Positions 1-8,634 of a stretch of 64,000 nucleotides of DNA are shown here, in pieces. The DNA is taken from NCBI GenBank assembly GCA_963834425.1, contig CAWIBR010000013.1, positions 1,178,001-1,242,000 on the forward strand. Direction: 5' to 3'. The stretch is from CAVURS01 sp963834425 (GTDB taxonomy: Bacteria; Actinomycetota; Actinomycetes; Actinomycetales; CAVURS01). The notes beneath the pieces are model-generated. The model was not told the origin of the DNA, ran no database searches, and worked only from the letters and a program-made list of their open reading frames with translations. Within the stretch, counting starts at the first letter, position 1, and every line of letters starts with the position of its first letter. A program made the position numbers and the translations under genes.

Positions 1-1265
1 GGAGCCGGCGCCGGATGCTTCGCCCGGCGCCTCGGCGACCGCAGCTCCTTGACGCCGGGCACGAACAGGACGGCGATCGTGCTGACCACGTTGACGGCGG
101 CCGACACGAGCAACACCGTCGTCTCCCCGAACGAGGAGACCGCCGGGCCGGTGAGGGCCATGCCGACCGGCAGCAGCGACAGGCTGGCCATCCAGTCCAA
201 CGAGGACACCCGGGCCAGCTTGTCGGAGGGGATGTCCCGCTGCAGCGCCGTCTGCCAGTAGATGTTGAAGGGTTCGAAGCCGGCTCCAGCCGCGAAGTAC
301 GCGACGTAGAACATCCACGGCGCGGACGCGAAGGCCAGCGCGATCGGCACCGCGGTGAACGGCAGCCAGCCCATCGCCCCCACCAGACCGGGCTTCCTCG
401 GGCGCCACTTCAGCGCTACCAAGCCGCCGACCACTCCACCGGCGGCGAAGAGCGCGAGCGACGTCGCATAGATCGCGTCGCCCCCGAACTCGCGTCGGCC
501 GATCACCGGCAGCAGCACCGTCTCGGGCGCGATGACCAGCATCAGGGTGAGCGAGGTGAGCAGGAGGATGGCCGCCACCCACGGCCGCAGCAGCACCTCG
601 CGGAAGCCCTCTCGGACCTCGCGGGTGACGCCGAGGCGATCCTCATGAGGGATCACCGTGCGGGGTGGCTCATGCAGAAACGTCAACGACAGCAACGAGA
701 TCCCGAACGTCAGGGCGTTGATGGCGAAGGCCAGGCGAGGAGCGCCGGCGACGACGACGACCAGCGCGCCGAGGCCGGGGCCGATCACCGACGCAGTCCG
801 ATAGCTGATGGTGATGAGCGCGTTGGCCGGTTGCAACCGCTCGGCCGGGAGGATGCTGGGGAGCAGTGCGGTCTCGGCCGGCCGGAAGAACGCCTCGCCG
901 CCTCCGACCAGGAAGACGAGCAACGCCAGCAGCCAGATCGGCGGCGTGTGGGGCAGCAGGGCCAGCCCGAGCACCGCACAGATTCGGAACCCGTCGGCCA
1001 GCCGCATGATCAGCGTCCGGGAGACCCGATCGGCCCACACTCCGCCAACCACCGCGAACAAGACAAGCGCGGCCCAGCGCGCCGCCAGGACCAGGCCGAT
1101 GTCGGTGGCCGTGCCGTTGGCGTTCAGCACCGTGATGGTGACGGCGACCGGGAAGATCTGGTCGCCCACGGTCGAGACGGCCTGGCCGATCCAGAGCAGG
1201 CGGAAGTCGCGCTCTCCGAGCACGGAGCCACGAAGTCGTTCCACGGTCCCCGGCACGAGACCCAT
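1..1265 (-). CDS. MFS transporter (MFS_3/EntS-like), 3' end outside window
   Basis: Integral-membrane proton-driven exporter of the major facilitator superfamily. Reading the minus strand from ATG at 1265 gives about 421 codons without a stop. The N-terminus has FRLLWIGQAVSTVGDQIF, typical of MFS_3 (enterobactin/macrolide-exporter-like) proteins, followed by about twelve hydrophobic segments, with GVWADRVSR after the second helix and GGGEAFFRPAETALLP near residue 120. Family members are 400-430 residues and the last visible residues are Arg/Lys/Pro-rich, so little is missing. It is divergent from the aldo/keto reductase across about 105 bp. The substrate cannot be inferred. Confidence 0.85.
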   Translation of the reverse strand, partial: MGLVPGTVERLRGSVLGERDFRLLWIGQAVSTVGDQIFPVAVTITVLNANGTATDIGLVLAARWAALVLFAVVGGVWADRVSRTLIMRLADGFRICAVLGLALLPHTPPIWLLALLVFLVGGGEAFFRPAETALLPSILPAERLQPANALITISYRTASVIGPGLGALVVVVAGAPRLAFAINALTFGISLLSLTFLHEPPRTVIPHEDRLGVTREVREGFREVLLRPWVAAILLLTSLTLMLVIAPETVLLPVIGRREFGGDAIYATSLALFAAGGVVGGLVALKWRPRKPGLVGAMGWLPFTAVPIALAFASAPWMFYVAYFAAGAGFEPFNIYWQTALQRDIPSDKLARVSSLDWMASLSLLPVGMALTGPAVSSFGETTVLLVSAAVNVVSTIAVLFVPGVKELRSPRRRAKHPAPA

Positions 1266-1371
1266 CCTGTCTCATCAGTCAGGAAACGCGGAAGCGAATA
1301 CACCGCAACGCATCCTGCCCGTCGCCCGGGGCGACGGATGGCGAGTCGAAGTCCCGACGTAGAGTTTCGTC

Positions 1372-2310
1372 ATGCAGATGCGGCGACTGGGGTCGTCCGG
1401 ACTGGCCGTCTCGGTCGTCGGTCTCGGCACCAACAACTTCGGGATGAAGCTGGACCTGGACGGTTGCCGCGAGGTCGTCGATGCCGCCCTCGACGCGGGG
1501 GTCACGCTCTTCGACACCTCCGACTCCTACGGCGAGTCCGAAGCCCGGCTGGGCCAGCTCCTGGAAGGCCGGCGCGACGACGTCGTCATCGCGACGAAGT
1601 TCGGCAGCCGGCTGCGCGAGCCCAACACCAATGGCGCCGACTGGGACGCGCGCGGTTCGCGACGCTACGTCCGCCGCGCGGTGGAGGGGTCGTTGCGCCG
1701 GCTACGCACCGACTGGATCGACCTCTACCAGATCCATCGCCCCGACCCCCTGACGCCGATCGAGGAGACCCTCTCGGTGCTGGACGACCTGGTCCACGAG
1801 GGGAAGGTCCGTTACGTCGGGCATTCCAACTTCACCGGCTGGCAGACCGCCCACGCCGAGTGGGTCGCGCGATCCTCGGGCGGCGTACGGTTCATCAGCG
1901 CGCAGAACGACTACAGCCTGCTCAGCCGCCACATCGAGTCTGATCTGGTGCCCGCGTTGGTCGAGTACGGCATCGGTTTGCTCCCCTACTTCCCGCTCGC
2001 CAACGGGCTGCTCACCGGCAAGTACCACCGCGGCGAGCCACCCCCCACTGGCAGCCGGATCGCGGCCTGGGGCCCTGACCGTCGCGTCGACGAGCGCAGT
2101 TTCGACATCGTCGACGCCCTCACGGCGTACGCCGAGGAGCGCGGAATCTCGTTGCTGGACGTGGCTATCGGCGGGCTGGCCGGTCAGCCGGCGGTGTCCT
2201 CGGTGATCGCCGGCGCGACCTCGGCCGAGCAGGTGCGGGCCAACGTCGCGGCCGGCGAGTGGGAGCCGACCCCCGACGATCTGAGCGAGCTGGAACGGAT
2301 CACTCGATAG
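1372..2310 (+). CDS. aldo/keto reductase
   Basis: NAD(P)H-dependent carbonyl reductase with a TIM-barrel fold, 312 residues, the usual length for bacterial AKRs. The catalytic tetrad is visible as Asp48 and Tyr53 (FDTSDSYG), Lys76 (ATKFGS) and His122 (LYQIHRPD). The C-terminal nucleotide-binding segment follows VSSVIAGATSAEQV. The ATG at 1372 directly precedes the conserved start MRRLGSSGLAVS; Met3 at 1378 is an alternative. The gene contains in-frame CGA (1870) and GAC-CGT (2077) and still reads intact, which matters for the frame-break discussion elsewhere. It is probably monocistronic. The substrate is unknown. Confidence 0.9.
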   Translation: MQMRRLGSSGLAVSVVGLGTNNFGMKLDLDGCREVVDAALDAGVTLFDTSDSYGESEARLGQLLEGRRDDVVIATKFGSRLREPNTNGADWDARGSRRYVRRAVEGSLRRLRTDWIDLYQIHRPDPLTPIEETLSVLDDLVHEGKVRYVGHSNFTGWQTAHAEWVARSSGGVRFISAQNDYSLLSRHIESDLVPALVEYGIGLLPYFPLANGLLTGKYHRGEPPPTGSRIAAWGPDRRVDERSFDIVDALTAYAEERGISLLDVAIGGLAGQPAVSSVIAGATSAEQVRANVAAGEWEPTPDDLSELERITR

Positions 2311-2361
2311 CCCGACTGACCGGCATTGCCGCAGGGTTGAGGCTCGGCCAGACTGACGCTC

Positions 2362-3423
2362 ATGCAGCCACCCGAGCGGGAGCCGCGCGCGCTCCCGGCC
2401 CTGTTCCCCACCACGCTCGTCGGCAGTTTCGCGCAGCCCGAGTGGCTGATCGACCGCTCGAAGCTGGCCGGGCGTTTCCCGCCGCGGGTCCGGGCCCGCG
2501 AGCTGTGGCGCCCGGAGGCGGACTACCTGGCCGAGGCCCAGGACGACGCGACCGTCGTGGCCATCCGGGCCCAGGAGCGGGCCGGCCTCGACGTCATCAC
2601 CGACGGCGAGATCCGGCGGGAGAGCTACTCCAACCACTTCGCGACGGCCCTGGAGGGTGTCGACATCGATAACCCGGGCGAGGCCCTGGACCGCAGTGGC
2701 CACCCCAACCCGGTCCCCCGCGTGGTCGGCCCGATCGGCCGGCCGGCACCGGTGCAGGTGCGCGACGTGGAGTTCCTGCGCGCGGCCACCGACCGGACGA
2801 TCAAGGTCACCGTTCCCGGGCCGTTCACCATGGCCCAGCAGGCGCAGAACGACTACTACCCGGACACCGAGTCGCTCGCGATGGCCTACGCCGAGGTCTG
2901 CAACGCCGAGGCGCGCGACCTGTTCGCCGCCGGCGCCGACATCGTGCAGTTCGACGAGCCCTACCTGCAGGCGCGTCCCGAGCCGGCGCGTGAGTTCGGC
3001 GTCGCCGCGCTCAACCGGGCCCTGGACGGACTCGACGGCACGACCGCGGTGCACCTGTGCTTCGGTTACGCCGCGATCATCCACGAGCGGCCTTCCGGCT
3101 ACTCCTTCCTGTCCGAGCTGGCCGACTGCACCTGCGACCAGGTATCGATCGAGACCGCGCAGTCCGGCCTCGATCCCGAGGTGCTGAGCACTCTCAAGGG
3201 CAAGCGGGTCATCCTCGGCGTCCTCGACCTCTCCGACCACGAGGTCGAGTCGCCCGAGGTCGTAGCGGCGCGAGCCCGTCGGGCCCTGGCCTATCTCGAG
3301 CCGAAGGACATCGTCCTCGGCCCCGACTGCGGGATGAAGTACCTCCCCCGGGCCAGCGCCGAGGGCAAGCTGAGGTCAATGACCGCCGCCGCCGAGATCC
3401 TGCGGGCCGAGGCCGGAGCTTGA
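2362..3423 (+). CDS. MetE C-terminal-domain-like methyltransferase (cobalamin-independent methionine synthase II family)
   Basis: A 353-residue stand-alone homologue of the catalytic half of MetE, a zinc-dependent methyltransferase barrel. It begins FPTTLVGSFAQPEWLID as in this family. Candidate zinc ligands are His231 and Cys233 (HLCFGY) and Cys323 (GPDCGMKYL). The N-terminal half of authentic MetE (about 755 aa) is absent, so this is one of the short paralogues whose methyl donor and acceptor are not settled. Its stop overlaps the start region of the downstream acyl-CoA ligase, suggesting co-translation. Homocysteine as acceptor is possible but not shown by the sequence. Confidence 0.85.
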   Translation: MQPPEREPRALPALFPTTLVGSFAQPEWLIDRSKLAGRFPPRVRARELWRPEADYLAEAQDDATVVAIRAQERAGLDVITDGEIRRESYSNHFATALEGVDIDNPGEALDRSGHPNPVPRVVGPIGRPAPVQVRDVEFLRAATDRTIKVTVPGPFTMAQQAQNDYYPDTESLAMAYAEVCNAEARDLFAAGADIVQFDEPYLQARPEPAREFGVAALNRALDGLDGTTAVHLCFGYAAIIHERPSGYSFLSELADCTCDQVSIETAQSGLDPEVLSTLKGKRVILGVLDLSDHEVESPEVVAARARRALAYLEPKDIVLGPDCGMKYLPRASAEGKLRSMTAAAEILRAEAGA

Positions 3424-5129
3424 CCCCATCCAGCGCCGTGGTGGACACCATCCCGGCGCTGCTCAACGCGGCGGTCGAGCGCGATCCGACCGGCGTCTGG
3501 TTGCGCACGGACGACGGGAGCCTCACCTTCTCAGCTGCCGCAGCCCAGGTCGCTGGGCTGGCGGAAACCCTGACGGCGCAAGGGATCCGGCGCGGTGACC
3601 TGGTCATCATGACGGCCCGCACGACCCCGCCGTACCTGTTGTGCTGGCTCGCGCTGGCGACGCTGGGAGCGATCAGCGTGCCTACCGACCCTGCGGGCAC
3701 GGTGGAGGAGATGGCCGGGCTGCTCGGGCAGGTCGACCCGCCGTTCGTCGTCACCGACGCCGAGCTCGGCTCGAAGGTCGAGCAGGCGAGCGCTGCCGTG
3801 ACCGTCCCGCCGACCCGGCTGAACATCGACGACCTGGTCGGCGACTGGCGAGTCGCACCCACTGGTGTCGGCGCGGTGCCGCTCGACGTCGGTCCGGACG
3901 ACCTGGCCGTGCTGATCCCGACGTCGGGCACGACCGGTCGCTCCAAGCTGGTCATGCAGACCCACCGGGCCTATGCGTACGCCGGGGAGGGATTCCCCTA
4001 CTGGATGGAGCTCGGGCCGGCCGACCGGCTGATGACCTCCCTACCGCTCTTCCACATCAACGCGCCCGCCTACTCGGTGCTTGGCTCTCTCGCGTGTGGC
4101 GCGGGACTCGTTCTGCTGCAACGGTTCTCGGCCAGCGGCTTCCTGGACTCGGCGCGAAGACACGGGGCCACGGAGTTCAACGCGATCGGCGCCATGTTGG
4201 AGATCCTGATGCGCCAGCCGGTCCGGCCGGACGACGCCGAGAACCCCTTGCGCCTGTGCTACACCGGGCCGTCACCGGCCCGGGAGTGGCAGGAGGCCTT
4301 CGAACGACGGTTCGGCCTGCGGGTGGTCTGCGGCTACGCCATGTCGGAGTCGCCTTACGCCCTGATCTGGCGCCATGGGCAACGGCCGTTCGGCACGCTG
4401 GGCTCCGTCCGCCAGCATCCGACCCTCGGCGTGATCAACCAGGCCAAGGTCGTCGACGACGACGGCGCTGAGCTCGGCCCCGGCGAGACCGGTGAGCTGC
4501 TGCTGCACAACCCGACGGTGACGCCGGGCTACTGGCAGATGCCGCAGGAGACGGCGGCGGCCGTCGTGGACGGCTGGCTGCACACGGGCGACCTGGTCAC
4601 GGTGAACGACGACGAGACCTACACCTTCGTCGCCCGCCGCAAGGAGGTGCTGCGGCGACGCGGCCTCAACCTGTCACCGGCCGAGGTCGAGGACGCGATC
4701 CTCGAGCATCCGGACGTGCTGGAGGCCGCGGTCGTCGCCGTGCCCTCCGAGCTCACCGAGGACGAGGTCAAGGCGTTCGTCGTACTCGCACCGGGGCGCA
4801 CGCCGGACTTCGAGGAGCTCCGCGCCTGGACGGCCGCCCGGCTCTCGGCGTTCAAGGTCCCGCGCTACTGGCAGCTCCTCGAGGCGTTGCCGCGCACGCC
4901 AACCGCGAGGATCGCCAAGCATCGGCTGCCCAGTGGTCACCCGCCGGAGGAGTACGACGCCGAGGGCGTGAGCGGCTCGGTCGGCCGTGGGAGGCACAGG
5001 AGTGGTGGCGCCGGGGTCCCGAGCCTGACCGGTGGGGCGCGCGGCTCCGGCCGGGCGGCTGACGTAGGTGCCGAAGGCGCCTTCGGTCAGCCAGCCGATC
5101 GCGATGTCGGAGCGGAGCTGGTCCAGTGA
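3420..5129 (+). CDS. class I adenylate-forming acyl-CoA ligase (AMP-dependent synthetase/ligase)
   Basis: Activates a carboxylic acid as acyl-AMP and then acyl-CoA. The P-loop motif PTSGTTGRSKLVMQT lies near residue 170, the A8 hinge LHTGDLVTVNDDETYTFVAR near 390, and the catalytic Lys is close to residue 500 (RIAKHRL). The overall shape resembles crotonobetaine/carnitine-CoA ligases. The start is uncertain: TTG at 3420 overlaps the upstream stop (TTGA) and has GAGG seven bases before it; GTG at 3438 or 3441 is possible but lacks a ribosome site. The last ~55 codons (from about 4965) run antisense into a DUF222 remnant, so the natural C-terminus has probably been replaced. The acid substrate is unknown. 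Confidence 0.85.
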   Translation: MTPSSAVVDTIPALLNAAVERDPTGVWLRTDDGSLTFSAAAAQVAGLAETLTAQGIRRGDLVIMTARTTPPYLLCWLALATLGAISVPTDPAGTVEEMAGLLGQVDPPFVVTDAELGSKVEQASAAVTVPPTRLNIDDLVGDWRVAPTGVGAVPLDVGPDDLAVLIPTSGTTGRSKLVMQTHRAYAYAGEGFPYWMELGPADRLMTSLPLFHINAPAYSVLGSLACGAGLVLLQRFSASGFLDSARRHGATEFNAIGAMLEILMRQPVRPDDAENPLRLCYTGPSPAREWQEAFERRFGLRVVCGYAMSESPYALIWRHGQRPFGTLGSVRQHPTLGVINQAKVVDDDGAELGPGETGELLLHNPTVTPGYWQMPQETAAAVVDGWLHTGDLVTVNDDETYTFVARRKEVLRRRGLNLSPAEVEDAILEHPDVLEAAVVAVPSELTEDEVKAFVVLAPGRTPDFEELRAWTAARLSAFKVPRYWQLLEALPRTPTARIAKHRLPSGHPPEEYDAEGVSGSVGRGRHRSGGAGVPSLTGGARGSGRAADVGAEGAFGQPADRDVGAELVQ

Positions 5130-5473
5130 GCGGGTGTCGCCCTTGGACTTGTGCGGCCCGCGCGGTGCGGTCGAGGTTGCGGTAGGCCGCGGTCGCGGCC
5201 GGCGTGGTGCTGCGTAGGTGCAGCTCGGTCATGAAGTCGGGTTGTGGGTCGAAGACGACCCGGCGCTCACTGGCGGCGCGACGAGCCTTCTCCTGCAACG
5301 CCTGCGGCTCGAGTTCGCCGACCTCGCGGCGCACGATCTGCCGGAGGCGACCTGGGGCCAGTGACCACACCGAACGCTCTGGGCGGCGCAGCTCGCGCAC
5401 GGGCTGCTCGGTGCGTGTCGGCGAACGGGTCGTCGAGGCCGAGGCAGTCCTGGGCGATCGACGTCGTCGCCAT
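4975..5473 (-). pseudogene. DUF222 / 13E12-repeat (HNH endonuclease family) remnant
   Basis: Translating the minus strand in three successive frames gives a continuous DUF222 fragment: IAQDCLGLDDPFADTHRAA, then VRELRRPERSVWSLAPGR with ASERRVVFDPQPDFMTEL, then KGDTRSLDQLRSDIAIGWLT. These match the conserved core of actinobacterial 13E12/DUF222 proteins, which normally run 400-500 residues with a C-terminal HNH domain that is missing here. The frame changes fall near 5401 and 5145, and each is resolved by skipping one base. The remnant is truncated at both ends and overlaps the 3' tail of the acyl-CoA ligase, consistent with an old insertion or rearrangement scar. It accounts for the otherwise gene-free 5130-5485 interval. 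Confidence 0.75.
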
Positions 5474-5485
5474 CGGGGAAGTCGA

Positions 5486-6301
5486 CTAGATGCGGAAGAA
5501 GAGGTTCAGGTAGCGCTCGGCCAGGTCGCGATCTCCGCGGACCGTGCCGGAGTTGCTGCGGCCGAACGCCGTGAGGACCAGGCTGCCGGCGTCGAACTCG
5601 ATCACGGCGGGCAGGTCGGCGAGATCGCCCTGCTCGTAGGCCAAGCCGTCCCCGCTGACGGTGACCCGGTAGTCGCCCGCGTTGCGGCCGGTCACCCGGA
5701 TGCCGATGGTGAACGGCTCGCTCACCTCATCGGCGCGGACCGTGCCCCGCCAGATCTCGAACATGAACGGCACCAACAGATCGGCGGCATCGCCGGAGAG
5801 CCCGTGAGCCTGCCCGCTGCCCTGACGGATGTCCCACGAGTGCACGCCGTAGTCCATCAGCTGCCCGGCCGCGTAGAAGAACGCCGGCACCGGGCCCATG
5901 TAGGGATGCGTGACCATGAAGCCGGACCAGTCCTCGGGCCCGATCGGCTCGAGGATCGCCTGCATCTTCTCGAAGTCCGACCGCAGCCGGCCCAACAGCT
6001 CGGCTTGCGGCACGCCGCGGAACGCCGTCGCGAACTCGTTGACCTTCTCGCCCATCACCACCAGGCCGTAGGGCTCGCCGACCTCGCCCGTGCCCCGCGC
6101 GGCGTCGAACGCCGCGAAGTAGCCCTCGGTGGTGTCGACGATGTGCGCCACGATGTCCCGGGTGCTCCAGCCATCACACGGCGTCGGCCGCTCCCAGGCC
6201 CCGGGCTGCTCGGCCAAGGCAAACAGTCCTTCGGCCTCCTCGCGCACCACCCGCAGGATCGTGTCCTTGCCCTCGAAGGTCATCGCGTTCCACTCGCTCA
6301 T
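5486..6301 (-). CDS. maleylpyruvate isomerase family (mycothiol-dependent DinB-like) protein
   Basis: 271 residues with an N-terminal DinB/MDMPI four-helix domain (PCDGWSTRDIVAHIVDTTEG, residues ~41-60) and a C-terminal SCP2-like domain (YRVTVSGDGLAYEQGDLADL). Characterised relatives use mycothiol as thiol cofactor to isomerise maleylpyruvate or act as thiol S-transferases; metal binding through the His of AHIVD is typical. The ATG at 6301 overlaps the stop of the upstream VOC gene (ATGA), so the two are translationally coupled. With a VOC partner, detoxification or ring-cleavage chemistry is plausible, but the substrate is not evident. Confidence 0.8.
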   Translation of the reverse strand: MSEWNAMTFEGKDTILRVVREEAEGLFALAEQPGAWERPTPCDGWSTRDIVAHIVDTTEGYFAAFDAARGTGEVGEPYGLVVMGEKVNEFATAFRGVPQAELLGRLRSDFEKMQAILEPIGPEDWSGFMVTHPYMGPVPAFFYAAGQLMDYGVHSWDIRQGSGQAHGLSGDAADLLVPFMFEIWRGTVRADEVSEPFTIGIRVTGRNAGDYRVTVSGDGLAYEQGDLADLPAVIEFDAGSLVLTAFGRSNSGTVRGDRDLAERYLNLFFRI

Positions 6302-6819
6302 GACTCCACCTCGTCCAGTTGGTGCCCGGCGAAGTACATCAACGGGTCGCTGAGCAGTTCGATCTGGATGCCGTCGGGATCCTTGAAGTACATCGACTCC
6401 TCGATGCCCAGGTCCGGCCCGGCGTACTTCACGCCCTCGGCGTCCAGCTTGTCGCGCAAGCGCTCCCAGCGGTCGCGGGGCACCGAGATGGCGATGTGCT
6501 GGACCCCGCCGATGGCCTCGATGCCCGGCTCGAGCCCGAGGCCGGGGAAGTCGAAGAAGCCGAGCAGCGTCTGGTTGCCGAGGTCGAAGAAGAAGTGCGA
6601 GGACCCGTGGTAGTCACGGTTCTCGACCAGCTCGACCAGCGGGAAACCGAGCAGACCTTGGTAGAACTGGATCGTCTGCTCGACGTCGGAGCAGATCAGG
6701 GCGGCGTGATGGATCCCGCGGCCCGGGGTGTCCCGCTCGGCCGGAGGCAACAGGTAGCGGTCCCGCAGCTCGCCCCGCCGGGCTTCCAGCTCAACCAGCT
6801 CGGACTCCGTGGGTGCCAT
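6298..6819 (-). CDS. VOC/glyoxalase family protein
   Basis: 173-residue vicinal-oxygen-chelate protein with two beta-alpha-beta-beta-beta modules. The first begins IHHAALICSDVEQTIQFYQG (residues ~36-55, metal His); the second begins VQHIAISVP and ends DPDGIQIELL, carrying the usual terminal metal Glu. An N-terminal helical extension (ELVELEARRGELRDRYLL) precedes the core. A strong ribosome site (GGAAGGAG) precedes ATG 6819. It is first in a two-gene operon with the maleylpyruvate-isomerase-like gene. A ring-cleavage dioxygenase, glyoxalase or epimerase role cannot be distinguished. Confidence 0.8.
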   Translation of the reverse strand: MAPTESELVELEARRGELRDRYLLPPAERDTPGRGIHHAALICSDVEQTIQFYQGLLGFPLVELVENRDYHGSSHFFFDLGNQTLLGFFDFPGLGLEPGIEAIGGVQHIAISVPRDRWERLRDKLDAEGVKYAGPDLGIEESMYFKDPDGIQIELLSDPLMYFAGHQLDEVES

Positions 6820-6921
6820 GGCGAGCTCCTTCCGAAGCGTGGTCGCTCGGCCACCGCCGACCAGCGGAGCCGTACGCCGACCCTCGGAGCGTAACTCCCG
6901 AACTGCTCCAGCGGTAGTTGC

Positions 6922-6931
6922 TGTTGCAACA
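6922..6931. promoter_or_regulatory. TGTTGCAACA palindrome upstream of VOC operon (candidate operator)
   Basis: A perfect 10-bp palindrome inside a short AT-richer stretch (about 6915-6940) that stands out from the surrounding >70% GC. It lies about 100 bp upstream of the VOC start at 6819 and just past the stop of the DHA2 exporter (6955). TTG...CAA half-sites of this form are typical of MarR-type operators. No MarR gene is visible nearby, so regulator and function are inference. Confidence 0.35.
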
Positions 6932-6954
6932 ATTTTGGCAGGCGCCCAGCCGGG

Positions 6955-8568
6955 TCAGGAAACCTCGCCGACGGTGGCCGGTTGCACGGCCGGGCGGGCT
7001 GCTGGCGCTTTGTTGGTGTGCCGTTGCACGAGCAGGCACAGCGCTGCGGCCACGAACATGGCCACGATCGGCACGATCAGCGTGGGATGCATGGCTCGGA
7101 CGTACCCATGCTCGAAGACCGCCGTACCGATCCGGTCCAGCTCGGCGGCCAACTGGGCCGGAATGCCTTGGGGTGCGGTCGCTTTCTGGGTCGACCCCAC
7201 GTCGATCCCGCCCTTGGCCTGCTTGGCCAGGCCAGCGAGGAACTGACCCCGCGCACTCTGCGGCAGCTGGGTGGCCCGCGCCACGGCCTCCTGGTGCAAC
7301 GTCGTCGCCAGCCGCGCCTGCAGCACCGCCCCGACGGCCGCGCTGCCGACCACCGAGCCGACCTGCCGGATGGTGTTGTTGACACCGGACGCGGCGCCAG
7401 CCATCCGCGGGTCGACGCTGCGCATGGTCTCGGTCGCCATCGGGGCGAAGATCCCGCCGAAGCCCAACCCCAGGACCAGAGTTCCTGGCAGCAGCGCGGG
7501 CCACGACGTCCCGACCTGTGACGTGAACGCGATCATCGTCGCGCCGATGCCGAAACAGGTCAGCCCGGCCATCAGGATGTACTTGCCGCCCACCCGGTCC
7601 GACATCCGGCCGGCGATGGGAGCGAGCACCATCCCGATCACCGAGCTCGGCGCCAGCACCAGGCCGGCCTTGAGTGCCGAGAAGCCCAGCACGGACTGCA
7701 GGTAGATCGTCAGCGGCAGGTAGAAGCCCAGGATGCCGATCGAGACCAGGAACGCAATCACGTTGATCACCGCGAAGTTGCGGTCGTGGAACAGCACGAA
7801 GGGCACCAACGGCTCGCGGTCCTGACGGCTGCGCTGCTGGAGCAGGAAGGCCACGAAGAGAATCACGGAGGCCCCGAAGAGCGACATGATCCCGGCGTTC
7901 CAGGAGAACCGCTGCCCCTCGATCAACCCGAAGGTCAGGCAGAACAGCGCGGCCGTCGCGAGGGCCACGCCGGGGATGTCGAGCCGGTGCTGTCGCTCCA
8001 TCCGCGTGTCCGGGATGACCACGAAGGTCAACACCAGCACGACGACGCCGACCGGGATGTTGACGAAGAAGATCCACCGCCAGTTGGCCCAGGTCACGAG
8101 CAGCCCACCCAGCGTCGGTCCGGCCACGGTCGCCAGCCCGGCCACCGCGCCCCAGATCCCCAGCGCCGTACCTCGTCGTTCGGCCGGGAAGGTGGCGATG
8201 ATCAGCGCCATGGTCTGCGGCATCAGCAGCGCGGCGCCGAGCCCCTGGATGGCCCGGAAGATGATCAGCAGAGTGGCGTTGGGGGCCACGCCGCAGGCAA
8301 AGCTGGCCACGGTGAAGGTGGCGACGCCGATGGCGAAGAGCGTGCGCTGACCTCGCAGGTCACCGAGCCGCCCGGCCGTGATGAGCAGCACCGCGAGGAC
8401 GAGGACGTACGCGTTGACGATCCACAGGATCTCGTCGAGCGAGGCACCGAGGGCGCTGATCATGTTGGGGATCGCGATGTTGACGATCGTCAGGTCCAAC
8501 AGGGTCATGAAGAACCCGAGGGAGAGGGTCACCAGGATCGCCCAGGGGTTGCCCCGCCACTTCGTCAT
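6955..8568 (-). CDS. DHA2 family (EmrB/QacA) MFS drug exporter
   Basis: Fourteen-helix multidrug:H+ antiporter of about 537 residues. The N-terminus has LGFFMTLLDLTIVNIAIP (helix 1 with the DHA2 Asp), motif A appears as GRLGDLRGQR, and motif C as AGLATVAGPTLGGLL followed by WRWIFFVNIPVG, the EmrB/QacA signature. ATG 8568 is preferred because GGGAG lies five bases before it; ATG 8586 (six codons longer) has no good site. The C-terminus ends in an Ala/Val-rich cytoplasmic tail. The upstream region (8569-8775) is shared with the divergent GGDEF gene and holds an operator-like palindrome. Substrate range is unknown. Confidence 0.9.
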   Translation of the reverse strand: MTKWRGNPWAILVTLSLGFFMTLLDLTIVNIAIPNMISALGASLDEILWIVNAYVLVLAVLLITAGRLGDLRGQRTLFAIGVATFTVASFACGVAPNATLLIIFRAIQGLGAALLMPQTMALIIATFPAERRGTALGIWGAVAGLATVAGPTLGGLLVTWANWRWIFFVNIPVGVVVLVLTFVVIPDTRMERQHRLDIPGVALATAALFCLTFGLIEGQRFSWNAGIMSLFGASVILFVAFLLQQRSRQDREPLVPFVLFHDRNFAVINVIAFLVSIGILGFYLPLTIYLQSVLGFSALKAGLVLAPSSVIGMVLAPIAGRMSDRVGGKYILMAGLTCFGIGATMIAFTSQVGTSWPALLPGTLVLGLGFGGIFAPMATETMRSVDPRMAGAASGVNNTIRQVGSVVGSAAVGAVLQARLATTLHQEAVARATQLPQSARGQFLAGLAKQAKGGIDVGSTQKATAPQGIPAQLAAELDRIGTAVFEHGYVRAMHPTLIVPIVAMFVAAALCLLVQRHTNKAPAARPAVQPATVGEVS

Positions 8569-8620
8569 CTCTGCTCCCGAACTCATCTACCGCGCTCACG
8601 TGTGGCGCTCATCTACGGAA

Positions 8621-8634
8621 CGGCTAGCTAGCCG
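8621..8634. promoter_or_regulatory. 14-bp perfect palindrome in divergent DHA2/GGDEF promoter region
   Basis: CGGCTAGCTAGCCG is a perfect palindrome about 50 bp upstream of the exporter start. The same region carries a direct repeat CTCATCTAC at 8582-8590 and 8608-8616 with a CACGTG hexamer between. Exporters of this family are often controlled by TetR/MarR repressors binding such palindromes; no regulator gene lies next to it here. The rest of the 207-bp gap (8569-8775) shows no gene. Confidence 0.35.

Noticed and set aside
1870..2082. Idea that CGA or GAC-CGT always causes a +1 shift
   Set aside because: Both occur in frame in the intact aldo/keto reductase, so the codon pair alone is not sufficient.
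1702..3240. Long minus-strand frame opposite the aldo/keto reductase and the MetE-like gene
   Set aside because: No recognisable motif, and it runs across two real genes on the other strand.
5204..6613. 469-codon plus-strand frame opposite the maleylpyruvate-isomerase-like gene
   Set aside because: Antisense shadow without motifs; the minus-strand genes have family signatures and a strong ribosome site.
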